Assembly (NCBI GenBank): GCA_039029395.1
Contig: JBCCGG010000001.1
Span: 1-64,000, forward strand
Length of the DNA: 64,000 bases
Reading direction: 5' to 3'
Source of the DNA: JBCCGG01 sp039029395
GTDB lineage: Bacteria; Pseudomonadota; Alphaproteobacteria; Kiloniellales; JAKSDN01
Of the stretch, positions 24,204 to 33,290 are shown in pieces (positions within the stretch are counted from its first letter, which is position 1; each line of letters starts with the position of its first letter). The translations under genes were made by a program, and so were the position numbers. The notes under the pieces were generated by a model that worked only from the letters and a program-made list of their open reading frames with translations, searched no databases and was not told where the DNA came from.

Positions 24204-25322
24204 GTGGCAAACCCTAGCCCCATTTTCCTTAACCATAGGTTCACGTTTTCTAACTACGTGATAAATGCTCCGGTGCTGAACGAAAAGAGAATTACAGACC
24301 CCGTGCCCTTCTTCGCCCCCCATCTGCGCATCGCCCTCCTCATCGCGGTTGCCTTCGGTGCGTCGGTCACGTTGATCGGGTGGAGCATTGGGGCGCACCT
24401 GCTGGTGCCTAACGAGCGGGTCAGCATCGCCTTGGGATTCAGCGCGGTGTTGCCGATCGTTCTAGGTTTTTTTTCGTATATCGGCGTGATCTTGGCGGCG
24501 CGGCTGACCAAACAGGGCCAGCAGAACCGGGCGCCGCTGGTCCAGGTCGCCGCAAACGACCTGTCGCTCCTGGTGATCTTCGTGGTCGTCAGCTACTTCC
24601 ACTTTAACCTCAAGATGTGGATCCCACTAATCAATCCGACGCTTTGGGACGCCGAGTTCATGGCCAGCGACGAGGCCTTCCGCTGGCTGGTCGACGGCAC
24701 CATGTGGATCAGCGTCCAGATTCACGAGCTCTGGCGGGCCGAGGTTCGGATCTACCAGACCCTGTTCCTGGCGATGTTCATCTTGTCGTTCTGCAACCTG
24801 GCGGCTCGGCGCGATGCCTATTATCCGCAGTTTGCAATCGGCATCTTGCTGGTCTTGAGCCTCGGCTGCTTCAGCTATCTGATCATGCCGGCGCTGGGCC
24901 CCTTCATCTTCGAGGCGGGCGCCCAGGAACTCTCCTCCGGCTCCCAGGGGCGCATGTACAACGCCTATCAGCGAGTTCAGGAGCACGGCGTGGAGTGGGT
25001 GAACCGTTGGGGCGGCGAATACTTCACCGGCTCGCTTGCCGCCATGCCCTCGCTGCATGTGGCGCATGCCTCGGTGATGACCTACTACATGTTCAGAAGC
25101 CGGGCCTTCCTCTACCCCTTGTTTCTGATCTTCTGGGTTTGGATCTTTATCGAATCCATCGCGCTGCGCTGGCACTACGTAATCGACGATATTGCCGGTC
25201 TGGCCCTGGCCGCGATCGTCATCTACCTGGTCCATTTGATGTTTTCGAAGCCCAGCCGCCAGCGCTATGACGCCGCCGGCGAAGCGGCAAGCAAGCGGGT
25301 CGCCGTGCAAGACGCACCCTAG
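24204..25322 (+). CDS. PAP2-superfamily phosphatase/transferase, membrane bound
   Basis: 372 residues with about seven transmembrane segments. The PAP2 catalytic motifs are visible near the C-terminus: MPSLHVAH (C2, catalytic His) and RWHYVIDDIAG (C3, nucleophilic His plus Asp). The layout, with a long N-terminal membrane part and the motifs in the last third, is that of the PAP2_3/inositol-phosphotransferase-like group. Such proteins hydrolyse or exchange lipid phosphates, for example undecaprenyl diphosphate or phosphatidic acid. The GTG at 24204 lacks a strong ribosome site, so a later start (for example 24259) is possible. It borders the glycan island and may recycle its lipid carrier. 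Confidence 0.8.
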   Translation: MANPSPIFLNHRFTFSNYVINAPVLNEKRITDPVPFFAPHLRIALLIAVAFGASVTLIGWSIGAHLLVPNERVSIALGFSAVLPIVLGFFSYIGVILAARLTKQGQQNRAPLVQVAANDLSLLVIFVVVSYFHFNLKMWIPLINPTLWDAEFMASDEAFRWLVDGTMWISVQIHELWRAEVRIYQTLFLAMFILSFCNLAARRDAYYPQFAIGILLVLSLGCFSYLIMPALGPFIFEAGAQELSSGSQGRMYNAYQRVQEHGVEWVNRWGGEYFTGSLAAMPSLHVAHASVMTYYMFRSRAFLYPLFLIFWVWIFIESIALRWHYVIDDIAGLALAAIVIYLVHLMFSKPSRQRYDAAGEAASKRVAVQDAP

Positions 25323-25371
25323 GGCGTTCTCCGAGACACTGGGCCGGAACAAGCTGAAACATTTTGAAAGG

Positions 25372-25448
25372 TGGTCGGAGCGCCCGGATTTGAACCGGGG
25401 ACCCCTTGCCCCCCAGGCAAGTGCGCTACCAGGCTGCGCTACGCTCCG
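25372..25448 (-). tRNA. tRNA-Pro (GGG)
   Basis: 77 bases including an encoded CCA end. The acceptor stem CGGAGCG/CGCTCCG is perfect, the discriminator is A, the anticodon stem CTTGC/GCAAG encloses loop CTGGGGG with anticodon GGG, and the T-loop is TTCAAAT. It lies 102 bases downstream of the merR gene, the usual place in this alphaproteobacterial operon region. Confidence 0.97.
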
Positions 25449-25550
25449 AACCGTTGCCGCAAAGGCCCAAGCCTCCTGGTGATTTCGTCGGGCTAGGCGG
25501 TGCCCCTTATAGCCGCCGCCAGTTCTTGACGCAATGGGCGTTACGCGGCT

Positions 25551-25958
25551 TTAGCGCTTCGCGCTCTTGAGCAGCTCGCGCAATTCGAGCAGCTCGTCCA
25601 GGACGCCTTTCAGGGCGGCACGGGCGTCGGGTGACAGGCCGCCGCTCTCGGCGGGCGCCTCCGGCTCATTGGCGGCCGTGTCCTCGCGCAGCTCCTTGGC
25701 CGAACGATCCTTGAGCAGGCGCTGAACGCCCTTGATCGTGTAGCCCTGGTCGTACAGAAGGGCGCGGATTTGGCGCAGCAGCTGCACGTCCTCGGGCCGG
25801 TAATAGCGCCGGCCGCCGCCGCGTTTGAGCGGGCGCACCTGGGAGAACTTGGTCTCCCAAAAGCGCAGCACATGCTGGGGCACCTCGAGGTCGTCGGCGA
25901 CCTCGCTGATGGTGCGGAAGGCCGCCGCCGATTTGCCGCTGCTGCGAAGGCTGGTCAT
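25551..25958 (-). CDS. MerR-family transcriptional regulator
   Basis: 135 residues. The N-terminal MerR winged helix reads FRTISEVADDLEVPQHVLRFWETKF...VRPLKRGGGRRYYRPEDVQLL, followed by a dimer helix (IRALLYDQGYTIKGVQRLLKD) and a short Pro/Ala-rich C-terminus with a second helix. No effector-binding cysteines or large ligand domain exist. This gene directly follows ihfA in many alphaproteobacteria. Its targets are unknown to me. Confidence 0.9.
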   Translation of the reverse strand: MTSLRSSGKSAAAFRTISEVADDLEVPQHVLRFWETKFSQVRPLKRGGGRRYYRPEDVQLLRQIRALLYDQGYTIKGVQRLLKDRSAKELREDTAANEPEAPAESGGLSPDARAALKGVLDELLELRELLKSAKR

Positions 25959-26007
25959 GGTCGGCTAGCTCTCAAATCTCCCGCCGAATCCCCCATCGGG
26001 CCAACTC

Positions 26008-26325
26008 CTACTTGTTGGTCGAGGAGGCCAGCAGGGTCTTGTTGATGCGGTCCTTCAGGACATGGGACGCGCGGAACACCAGGACCCGGCGGGGCAGGAT
26101 CGGCACTTCCTCGCCGGTCTTCGGGTTGCGCCCGATGCGCTCGCCCTTCTGGCGGACAGCGAAGCTGCCGAAGGACGAGATCTTGACCGTCTCACCGCCA
26201 ATCAGGGCATTGGCGACCTCGTTCAAGACGGTCTCCACCAGTTCGGCCGACTCGTTGCGAGACAGCCCCACCTCCTGGTAGACCGCTTCGCTCAGGTCGG
26301 CCCGCGTCACCGTATGTCCGGCCAT
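26008..26325 (-). CDS. ihfA: Integration host factor subunit alpha
   Basis: 105 residues, HU/IHF family. The DNA-bending beta-arm motif GRNPKTGEEVPILPRRVLVFRAS and FGSFAVRQKGERIGRNP are diagnostic for IHF-alpha. The heterodimer with IHF-beta bends DNA by about 160 degrees and assists sigma-54 promoters among others, which is relevant to the sigma-54 promoter at 56802. It lies between fabH and merR on the same strand. Confidence 0.96.
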   Translation of the reverse strand: MAGHTVTRADLSEAVYQEVGLSRNESAELVETVLNEVANALIGGETVKISSFGSFAVRQKGERIGRNPKTGEEVPILPRRVLVFRASHVLKDRINKTLLASSTNK

Positions 26326-26466
26326 TTGTCCCCCCTCATCATGGGCCCAGAACGAACGTTAACCTATGGCGGTCAAAGGGTCAATTTTCCAAGATTCATC
26401 ATAACATCGCAGCCCTGCTTGACAGCTCACTGCAGTCGCTGGATGAGGGCCTGTTGCGGCGCGACG

Positions 26467-27441
26467 CTACCAGCGAACCAGGGCCGAGCCCCAGGTGAAG
26501 CCGCCGCCCATGGCTTCCATCAGCACCAGGTCTCCCGGCTGAATGCGGCCGTCGCCCACCGCCTCGGTCAGTGCCAGGGGGATCGAGGCGGCCGAGGTGT
26601 TGGCGTGCCGGTCAACGGTCACCACGACCCGGTCTTGCGGCAGGTTGAGGCGCTTGGCAATCGATTCGATGATCCGCAGGTTGGCTTGGTGGGGCACCAG
26701 CCAGTCGATGTCGCCGGGGGTCAGGCCGTTGGCCTCGAGCGCGGTGTCGATCGCCTCGGACATGCGGGCCACCGCGTGGCGATAGACCTCTTTGCCCTCC
26801 ATACGCACGTGGCCGGCGGTCTGGGTCGAGGAGGGGCCGCCGTCGACATAGAGCGCATCGTGATGGCGGCCGTCCGAGTAGATGTGGGTCGACAGCACGC
26901 CGCGGTCCTGGGCGTTGCCGTTGCCGTTGCCGGCGCCCAGCACGACCGCGCCGGCCCCATCGCCGAACAGCACACAGGTCGTGCGGTCCTGCCAGTCGAG
27001 AATCCGCGAATAGGTCTCGGCGCCGACCACCAGCGCGGTCTCGGCCTGACCGCAGCGAATGAAGTTGTTGGCGACCGAAAGGCCGAACACGAACCCGGAG
27101 CAGACCGCCTGGACATCGAAGGCCGCCCCCCCGGTCATGCCCAGCTTGGATTGAATGCGTGTCGCGGTCGCCGGGAAGGTCTCGTCCGGCGTGGTCGTCG
27201 CGCAAACGATCAAATCCAGGTCCCGGGCATCCAGGCCGGCTTGGTCCAAGGCCGCCTTGGCAGCCGCCAGACCCAGATCCGAGGTCAGCTCGTCGCTCGC
27301 CGCCAGGTGACGCTGGCCGATTCCCGTGCGCTGGCGGATCCAATCGTCGGAGGTTTCGATCTGCTGACTTAGCTCGTCGTTGGTCAGCACCCGGCTGGGC
27401 AGATAGGCGCCGCAGCCGATCATTTGGGACCGCCGCACCAT
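26467..27441 (-). CDS. fabH: 3-oxoacyl-[acyl-carrier-protein] synthase III
   Basis: 324 residues. KAS III starts fatty acid synthesis by condensing acetyl-CoA with malonyl-ACP. The catalytic triad is visible: Cys in QAVCSGFVFG, His in VPHQANLRI and Asn in HANTSAASIP; GGGFTWGSALVRW closes the protein. The start ATG overlaps the plsX stop as TGATG, so translation is coupled. Cytosolic. Confidence 0.97.
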   Translation of the reverse strand: MVRRSQMIGCGAYLPSRVLTNDELSQQIETSDDWIRQRTGIGQRHLAASDELTSDLGLAAAKAALDQAGLDARDLDLIVCATTTPDETFPATATRIQSKLGMTGGAAFDVQAVCSGFVFGLSVANNFIRCGQAETALVVGAETYSRILDWQDRTTCVLFGDGAGAVVLGAGNGNGNAQDRGVLSTHIYSDGRHHDALYVDGGPSSTQTAGHVRMEGKEVYRHAVARMSEAIDTALEANGLTPGDIDWLVPHQANLRIIESIAKRLNLPQDRVVVTVDRHANTSAASIPLALTEAVGDGRIQPGDLVLMEAMGGGFTWGSALVRW

Positions 27442-28502
27442 CAGACGGTCGCCGCTGCGCCGTCCGACGGCGAGGACGTCGAAATGGCGTCACAAGCGGC
27501 GCGGGTCTGCTCGAGAAAGTCGCGCTTGAGCAGATCGACGGCCACGCCCACGGCATTGGCGAAGCCGAGCGCGTCGGTTCCGCCGTGGCTTTTGACCACA
27601 ATGCTGTTGAGGCCCAAGAACATCGCTCCATTGTAACGGCGGGGGTCGATTCGATGGCGCAGCTTGTTGAGCGAGGGACGCGCCAGAAGATAGCCCAGGC
27701 CCGCCATGATCGAGGACTTGAAAGTGCGCCGGATGTACTCGTTGACCAGCTTCGCGGTGCCCTCGGCGGTCTTCAGCGCAATGTTGCCGGTAAAGCCGTC
27801 GGTCACGATGACGTCGACCGTGCCTTTGGCGATGTCGTCGCCCTCGATAAAGCCAACGAACTCGGCTCCCATCTCGGTTGCACGCAGGACCGTGCTTGCC
27901 TCGTGCAAAGCCTCGTGGCCCTTGGTTTCCTCAGAGCCAACGTTGAGCAGGCCGTAGGTCGGTGCCGGGATGCCAAGAACCGCCCGGGCGAAGGCGGTTC
28001 CCATAACCGCGAAGTCGACCAGGTTGCGGGCATCGCAGTGCACGTTGGCGCCCAGATCGAGCATCACCGACTCGCCTTTCAAGGTCGGAAAGAACGAGGC
28101 GATCGCCGGCCGGTCGATGCCGGGCAGGGTTTTCAGCACGATTTTGGCCATGGCCATCAGCGCGCCGGTGTTGCCGGCCGAAACCACGCCGTGGGCCTGC
28201 CCCTCCTTCACCGCGTTGATGGCCAGGCGCATCGAAGACTTGCGCCCGGTGCGCAGGGCGACAGACGGCTTTTCGTCGCCACGCACAACGTCCTCGGCGT
28301 GGATCACCGTCGAGACCTGTTGGAGGCGCTTCATCTTTGCGAGCTGCGGAGCGATCTCTTGCTCGCGGCCACAGAACAGAAAGTGAACCTGCGGGTAGCG
28401 TTGACTGGCGATGTTGGCGCCTTTGAGAACGATGTCGGGGGCTTTGTCCCCGCCCATCGCATCCAAAGCTATGGTGAGCCGATCGCTCAAAGGATCCACC
28501 AC
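27441..28502 (-). CDS. plsX: Phosphate acyltransferase PlsX
   Basis: 353 residues. PlsX converts acyl-ACP to acyl-phosphate for PlsY, the first step of phospholipid synthesis. Signatures: TIALDAMGGDKAP near the start, then VSAGNTGALMA, IDRPAIASFFPT and VTDGFTGNIALKTAEG. The GTG at 28502 follows rpmF by 8 bases; a TTG four codons later is an alternative. Part of the rpmF-plsX-fabH-ihfA operon. Confidence 0.96.
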   Translation of the reverse strand: MVDPLSDRLTIALDAMGGDKAPDIVLKGANIASQRYPQVHFLFCGREQEIAPQLAKMKRLQQVSTVIHAEDVVRGDEKPSVALRTGRKSSMRLAINAVKEGQAHGVVSAGNTGALMAMAKIVLKTLPGIDRPAIASFFPTLKGESVMLDLGANVHCDARNLVDFAVMGTAFARAVLGIPAPTYGLLNVGSEETKGHEALHEASTVLRATEMGAEFVGFIEGDDIAKGTVDVIVTDGFTGNIALKTAEGTAKLVNEYIRRTFKSSIMAGLGYLLARPSLNKLRHRIDPRRYNGAMFLGLNSIVVKSHGGTDALGFANAVGVAVDLLKRDFLEQTRAACDAISTSSPSDGAAATV

Positions 28503-28510
28503 TCGCGCCG

Positions 28511-28693
28511 TCAGGCGACCTCGACCTTAACCACTTCGCGGCCGTCGTAATAGCCGCAAGCCGCGCAAACGTGGTGCGGCCGCTTGAGCTCGCCGCAGTT
28601 GGGGCACTCCAGGTAGCCGGCCGAAGGCAGGGCGTCGTGAGCCCGGCGCTGGTTTCGTCTGGACTTGGAGATCTTTGTCTTTGGAACAGCCAT
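28511..28693 (-). CDS. rpmF: Ribosomal protein L32
   Basis: 60 residues beginning MAVPKTKISKSRRNQRRAHD, the conserved L32 start. The zinc-ribbon cysteines are complete: CPNCGE and CAACGYY. It precedes plsX, as in most bacteria, and follows the DUF177 gene. Confidence 0.97.
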   Translation of the reverse strand: MAVPKTKISKSRRNQRRAHDALPSAGYLECPNCGELKRPHHVCAACGYYDGREVVKVEVA

Positions 28694-28804
28694 GATGGTC
28701 AGCTCATCTTCTGACAGGGTTGATAATTGTGCGCTTCTTAACGGATCGCACAGACAGCCACAAGCCCGGCAACCGAAAGATCGGTGCCGGTCCAATTCGA
28801 ACGC

Positions 28805-29335
28805 TCAACGGCGCCAGTTTCGCAACGCCGCGAAGGGGCCCTCTGCCGGTGGCGTGTCGCCGTTGGTCTGGCCCCAACCGCTCTGCTCGAGGCGCGCCTC
28901 GGGCGCTCGCGGAAAGGGCTCCAGATGGGAGGCGAAGAGTTGAACCAAGAGCTCGCCCAGGTCAAGCCCTTCGGCGCCTACCGCCTCCGGCGGATCCTCG
29001 CTCTCGACGTCGATGGTGACCTCCTGGCTGGCCGTCTGGGCGCTGGGCGCCGACGTCAGGAGCAGGTCGACCGGCGTGCGCAGCTCCCGCGGGATGGCCG
29101 CTAGGGTGACCACGCAGGACTCCGCGTAGCGGGCTTCCAACTCGCCTGATAGGCGCATCAAGCCGCGGTTGTTTACGTGCTCGAGCACCAGGCGGGCCTT
29201 GAGCTCGTCAAGGGCGGCCAGGTTGAAGCGCTCGGTCAGGGACTGCCGCTCGGCCGGGCCTGCCTCGAGCTGCCAACTCTGGCCATCCTTGGCGAGCGCC
29301 GTGCGGCTCACTGGGAAAGAGAACTCATTGGCCAT
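28805..29335 (-). CDS. DUF177 (YceD-family) protein
   Basis: 176 residues. The family usually lies directly upstream of rpmF and is implicated in 23S rRNA processing or ribosome assembly. The sequence has the central LMRLSGELEARYAESCVVTLAAIP (a cysteine-containing core) and the acidic ESEDPPEAVGAEGLDLGELLVQLFA C-terminus typical of YceD. It overlaps the ubiquinol-cytochrome c chaperone gene by 11 bases. Confidence 0.88.
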   Translation of the reverse strand: MANEFSFPVSRTALAKDGQSWQLEAGPAERQSLTERFNLAALDELKARLVLEHVNNRGLMRLSGELEARYAESCVVTLAAIPRELRTPVDLLLTSAPSAQTASQEVTIDVESEDPPEAVGAEGLDLGELLVQLFASHLEPFPRAPEARLEQSGWGQTNGDTPPAEGPFAALRNWRR

Positions 29336-29870
29336 CGCGACCCGCCTCCGGCGCCGCGCCGAACGCCAATCGGCCCTCAAGAGCGCAGGCCGTATCCTGG
29401 TCCGCCAGCCCGGCGACCTCGCGCCGCAGATAGCCGGCCATGGCCTCAAGCTGCCAGGGCTCGGCCGAGACGGTGCCGTAGAGGTTGCGGGCGAGCGCCT
29501 GCTCGAGGGCCTCGGCGTTGTCCTGGAGCCCGGCTTCGTAAGCTGCGACACGGCCATAGAAGGCCTGCACCATGGCCTTGACCTTATGGCTCACGCCAAT
29601 GTCGCCGGCGCCCATCTCCCGCAGGCTGACGTCCATGTCCAGGAACAATACGTCAAACAGGGCTTGGGCCAGCTCGGCTGTCTCGTCGCGCTGGCGCCGC
29701 AGGCGGTGGAGCAGCAGAAACACATGAAGCACGATCAGCTCGAATCGGCCATCCAGGCTGTCGGGCACGCCGAGAGACCGATAGAACACCGGCTGGCGCG
29801 CTTGCGCCACGGCACGCTCGTAGAGCGCGCGCGCGGCGGCTTCGTTTGGGTCCTTCTTGAAGAGGCGCAT
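29325..29870 (-). CDS. Ubiquinol-cytochrome c chaperone (CBP3-like)
   Basis: 181 residues. The ubiq_cyt_C_chap domain begins at about residue 30 (PVFYRSLGVPDSLDGRFELIVLHVFLLLHRLR), followed by LAQALFDVLFLDMDVSLREMGAGDIGVSHKVKAM. In mitochondria Cbp3 helps assemble cytochrome b of complex III; alphaproteobacterial homologues are presumed to do likewise. First gene of the operon that runs through rpmF-plsX-fabH. Confidence 0.92.
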   Translation of the reverse strand: MRLFKKDPNEAAARALYERAVAQARQPVFYRSLGVPDSLDGRFELIVLHVFLLLHRLRRQRDETAELAQALFDVLFLDMDVSLREMGAGDIGVSHKVKAMVQAFYGRVAAYEAGLQDNAEALEQALARNLYGTVSAEPWQLEAMAGYLRREVAGLADQDTACALEGRLAFGAAPEAGRDGQ

Positions 29871-30011
29871 GGCCTTGGCTCGGTTTTCAGCGGCAGTTCA
29901 CGCGCCAGCGGTCCGCAGCCGGCACGCAATCCGACCTTGAAATGCGCCTCCCGTTCGGTTTAATCAAGACATTATGGCTTTCTGCTGAGAACCCGAAAGA
30001 GCGGGTGCGCG

Positions 30012-30458
30012 ATGACCCCGACTAAGACCGGACTGCTGTTCGCCCTGACCCTGCTGGCAACCCAGGGCTGCGGCGGCAACCTTCAGGTCCATGGCCACAT
30101 TCCCGATCCGGACGTGGTCTCCCAGATCAGCCCGGGCTCTGACACCCGCCAGTCGGTGGTGGATTTGCTCGGCACGCCCTCGACGATTTCAACCTTCGAG
30201 GACCAGACCTGGTACTACATCGGACAGAAGACCGAGCAGTTCGCCTTTATGAAGCCTGACGTGATCGAGCGCCAAATCCTCGTCGTTTCCTTTAGCGATA
30301 CCGGCTTTGTCGAGGAGACCCGCAACTATGCCCTCGAGCACGGCCGGGTGATCGATCCGGTGACCCGGGAAACGCCGACCGAGGGCAAGGAGCTGACTTT
30401 CCTGCAGCAGATGTTCGGCAACTTCGGCCGCTTCGATCAGGATAGTATAGGGCAATAG
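30012..30458 (+). CDS. bamE: Outer-membrane assembly lipoprotein BamE
   Basis: 148 residues. The signal peptide ends in the lipobox LATQGC, so the protein is lipidated. The SmpA/OmlA domain follows (ISPGSDTRQSVVDLLGTPSTISTFEDQTWYYIGQ). BamE is an accessory subunit of the BAM complex that inserts beta-barrel proteins into the outer membrane. It is divergent from the CBP3-like gene. Confidence 0.93.
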   Translation: MTPTKTGLLFALTLLATQGCGGNLQVHGHIPDPDVVSQISPGSDTRQSVVDLLGTPSTISTFEDQTWYYIGQKTEQFAFMKPDVIERQILVVSFSDTGFVEETRNYALEHGRVIDPVTRETPTEGKELTFLQQMFGNFGRFDQDSIGQ

Positions 30459-30561
30459 CAGGCTAATCCGCGCCCCACAGCGGTTTGCATTGGCGCTGGG
30501 CGGACTCGGCTGGCTATAACCGAGGCGCGAATTCCGTAACGCGGGGAAAAGGAGGGGCGTC

Positions 30562-31449
30562 ATGACGACGATCGGCTTTTTCGGGCTCGGCAACATGGGC
30601 GGCCCCATGGCAGGCAATCTGGTCAAGGCCGGCCACCGGGTGATCGGATTCGACCTAGCATCAGCCGCGCTCGAGGCCGCGCGCGGGGCCGGCATCGAGA
30701 TCGCGGACAGCCCGGCGGCCGCGGTCGCCGAGGCCGAGGCGGTGATCACCATGCTGCCGGCTGGCCAGCATGTGCGCGGCGCCTACTTGGGCGAAGACGG
30801 GCTGATCGCCGCCGTGCAGCCCGGGACCCTGGTGATCGACAGCTCGACGATCGATGTGGCGAGCGCCCGGGAGGTCCACGGCGCGGCGGATGCGGCGGGC
30901 CTGGACATGCTCGACGCGCCGGTTTCCGGCGGCGTCGCCGGAGCCGAAGCAGGGCTTCTCACCTTCATGTGCGGTGGTTCGGAGGCGGCCTTCTCCCGGG
31001 CTAAGCCTTTGCTCGACATCATGGGGCGCAACATCGTGCACGCCGGCGGCCCGGGCAACGGGCAAGTCGCCAAGGTCTGCAACAACATGATCTTGGGCAT
31101 CTCCATGATCGGCGTCGCCGAGGCCTTCAATCTGGCCGAGGCGCTCGGCCTGGAGGCGCAGAAGCTGTTCGACATTTCTTCGGTCTCCTCGGGGTCCTGT
31201 TGGGCCATGCTGAACCACTTGCCGGTACCCGATATCGTCGAGACCGCGGCCGCCAACCGGGGGTACAAGCCGGGCTTTGCAGCGGCCATGATGTTGAAGG
31301 ACCTGAAGCTGTCCCAGTCGGCTGCTCAGCAGGCCGACGTGGCGACCCCGCTCGGTGCCCAGGCGACGGCGCTATACGACATTTTCGTCAAGGCCGATCA
31401 AGAGGGGCTCGACTACTCGGCAATCATCCGTATGATTCGCGGACGTTGA
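30562..31449 (+). CDS. mmsB: 3-hydroxyisobutyrate dehydrogenase
   Basis: 295 residues of the beta-hydroxyacid dehydrogenase family. The Rossmann motif is GFFGLGNMGGPMAGNLVKAG, and the substrate loop is DAPVSGGVAGAEAGLLTFMCGG. The catalytic Lys lies in GQVAKVCNNMILG. MmsB oxidises 3-hydroxyisobutyrate to methylmalonate semialdehyde in valine breakdown; the length and the LKDLKLSQSAA segment fit this branch. AGGAGG precedes the ATG. Its stop overlaps a downstream small frame as TGATG. Confidence 0.9.
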   Translation: MTTIGFFGLGNMGGPMAGNLVKAGHRVIGFDLASAALEAARGAGIEIADSPAAAVAEAEAVITMLPAGQHVRGAYLGEDGLIAAVQPGTLVIDSSTIDVASAREVHGAADAAGLDMLDAPVSGGVAGAEAGLLTFMCGGSEAAFSRAKPLLDIMGRNIVHAGGPGNGQVAKVCNNMILGISMIGVAEAFNLAEALGLEAQKLFDISSVSSGSCWAMLNHLPVPDIVETAAANRGYKPGFAAAMMLKDLKLSQSAAQQADVATPLGAQATALYDIFVKADQEGLDYSAIIRMIRGR

Positions 31450-31577
31450 TGGAGATCTTGATGCAACTGAACGGAGTGGAGTGCCTGAGAAGTTGCAATT
31501 TCGGGGGTATTCTCTCGAAAATCTCCGGCAAAGCTGAAGAGACTGGCGTCAAATTCGAGCCAATTCCGGCTGATTAA
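31449..31577 (+). CDS. Possible 42-residue protein translationally coupled to mmsB
   Basis: The ATG overlaps the mmsB stop codon (TGATG), an arrangement typical of coupled genes. The predicted peptide has two cysteines (ECLRSCNFGG) and a hydrophilic C-terminus. No family was recognised and it is less G+C-rich than mmsB. It could be a chance frame in the intergenic region. Confidence 0.3.
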   Translation: MEILMQLNGVECLRSCNFGGILSKISGKAEETGVKFEPIPAD

Positions 31578-31653
31578 GACGCCGTTAACCTGTTTTCGGC
31601 TAGGATAGCCTTCGATCCAATAGACGCGATGCCCAAACTTGTGGGGAGCAGCC

Positions 31654-32127
31654 GTGAAGACCGCTTATCTCGAAACCATCTCGCTCATCGAGCGCCTGCA
31701 CCGTCAATGCCTTGAAGTCGTCAAGGCCGAGCTCGACCGCATCGGCATTCGCGATCTCAATAACGTCCAGGCCTTGATCCTGTTCAACATCGGCAATGAG
31801 GAGCTGACGGTGGGTGAGTTGACCCAGCGCGGCTATTACCTCGGCTCGAACGTGTCCTACAATGTCAAGAAGATGGTCGAGAATGGCTATCTCGAGCAGC
31901 AGCGCTCGCAGCACGATCGCCGCTCGTTCCACGTAAGAGCAGCCGACAAAGGCTTGGAGATCTCCAGGTATCTTGACGAGCTGTTTCAGAATCAGGCCAG
32001 CCGTCTGGACGACGCCCAGCTCGAGGAACACGCACTCGAACTTGCCAATGCCACGCTGGGCCGTTTGGGTCAGTTCTGGGCCACGCCGCCTGCGCGCTTC
32101 GGCCAACATATGACCTCTGCCGCCTAA
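31654..32127 (+). CDS. MarR-type winged-helix regulator, LdtR-like
   Basis: 157 residues from a GTG with GGGGAG 5 bases upstream. The winged-helix core reads NNVQALILFNIGNEELTVGELTQRGYYLGSNVSYNVKKMVENGYLEQQRSQHDRRSFHV, close to the LdtR proteins of Liberibacter and Sinorhizobium, which control L,D-transpeptidase genes and osmotic stress tolerance. Residues RSQHDRRS are the wing tip. No L,D-transpeptidase gene is in the window. Confidence 0.85.
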   Translation: MKTAYLETISLIERLHRQCLEVVKAELDRIGIRDLNNVQALILFNIGNEELTVGELTQRGYYLGSNVSYNVKKMVENGYLEQQRSQHDRRSFHVRAADKGLEISRYLDELFQNQASRLDDAQLEEHALELANATLGRLGQFWATPPARFGQHMTSAA

Positions 32128-32136
32128 CGGAAGAGA

Positions 32137-33108
32137 CTAGGGCGCCAGCCGCAGCCAAGCAGTAACCGGTAGGTGATCGGACCCCACGTTGGGGCCCGAG
32201 GCTATCCACGCGACCTCTATATCGTCGCTTACCAAAATATGGTCGATACCGATTCCCAAGTCGCCCAGCCGGGCCGGCCAGGTGGCCACCCAGCCTTGGC
32301 CCTTGGCGGCGTCGCGCAGTTCGGTGCCCTCGGTGAGGGCCTGGAAGTATCGCGACCAGGAGGTCGTGTTGAAATCGCCGGCAACGATGATCGGTTGCTC
32401 GTAGTTCGGCAGGTGAAGCTTCAACGCTTTGAACAGCTTGTTGCGGGCCTCGAAGCCCCGGTCCCAAGTCGGGTTTGCGGCATGTAGCGTGATCACCGTG
32501 GCTCGGCGATCGCCCAGCTCCACTTGGAACACCAGGAACGAGTTTCGCCGCGCTATGCGAATGCGGTGGCCGACCGGGATCGGCGTGCGGCTGAAGATCA
32601 TTCTGGAATGACGCCGTGGCACTTGGCCAGGGCCGAAATGATCGAACCGTGCGGCCAGGCGGGCCAGCAAGGGCTTGGGAATGCGGTAGGACTCCTGGAG
32701 CAGCAGGATGTCCGGATCCTTTTCGTCCAAATAGGCCAAGAAAGCCTCTTCATCGACCCGACCGCCGCCCATGTTGAAGGTCGTGACGACCAAGGGGCGG
32801 CTCGCCGCCTGCGGCGTGGCGGCCGTCGCAACGCCGCTGCCAAAGTCGCCCAGCCCAAAGGACCAGCTCAAGGCGGGAACCTGGGCGAGCAAGCTTAGCC
32901 CGGCCAAGCCGGCCATGTACGGCAGCCGAAAGCTCATGGCGAGCACGATCAGGACCGCGAGCACCAGCGCCATTTGCAGGGGAAAATGGACAAATAAATG
33001 AAAACCCCACCATTGGCCCTCGAGCAAGCCGGCCAGGGTGGCGAGCGCGGCGAGCACCACGGCGAGCGCAACGAGACGGCGCGCAGCCTTGTGCCAGAGA
33101 GATCTCAC
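32137..33108 (-). CDS. Membrane-anchored endonuclease/exonuclease/phosphatase-family protein
   Basis: 323 residues. Three hydrophobic segments occupy the first 85 residues, placing the catalytic domain in the periplasm. The EEP motifs follow: TFNMGGG (Asn), LLLQES (metal Glu), LHAANP, VAGDFNTTSW (Asp/Asn) and the terminal GSDHLPV (Asp/His). Family members cleave phosphodiesters in nucleic acids or phospholipids; this membrane-tethered group is common in alphaproteobacteria and its substrate is unknown to me. Confidence 0.88.
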   Translation of the reverse strand: MRSLWHKAARRLVALAVVLAALATLAGLLEGQWWGFHLFVHFPLQMALVLAVLIVLAMSFRLPYMAGLAGLSLLAQVPALSWSFGLGDFGSGVATAATPQAASRPLVVTTFNMGGGRVDEEAFLAYLDEKDPDILLLQESYRIPKPLLARLAARFDHFGPGQVPRRHSRMIFSRTPIPVGHRIRIARRNSFLVFQVELGDRRATVITLHAANPTWDRGFEARNKLFKALKLHLPNYEQPIIVAGDFNTTSWSRYFQALTEGTELRDAAKGQGWVATWPARLGDLGIGIDHILVSDDIEVAWIASGPNVGSDHLPVTAWLRLAP

Positions 33109-33290
33109 GGCGCCTCAGGCAAGGGCTTAAATGTCGGATCGGGCCTGGCGACGCTCATGTCGGTATCCGCGAGAGACTCGGTAAGAGGCGCACATGATAC
33201 CCCATCGCACGCCTTGGGAAAGGCTGCGGCGCGCGACGGATTGGTGAAAGGCTACCTGTTTGTGAATGCTACCTGACGATGGGCGAACTC

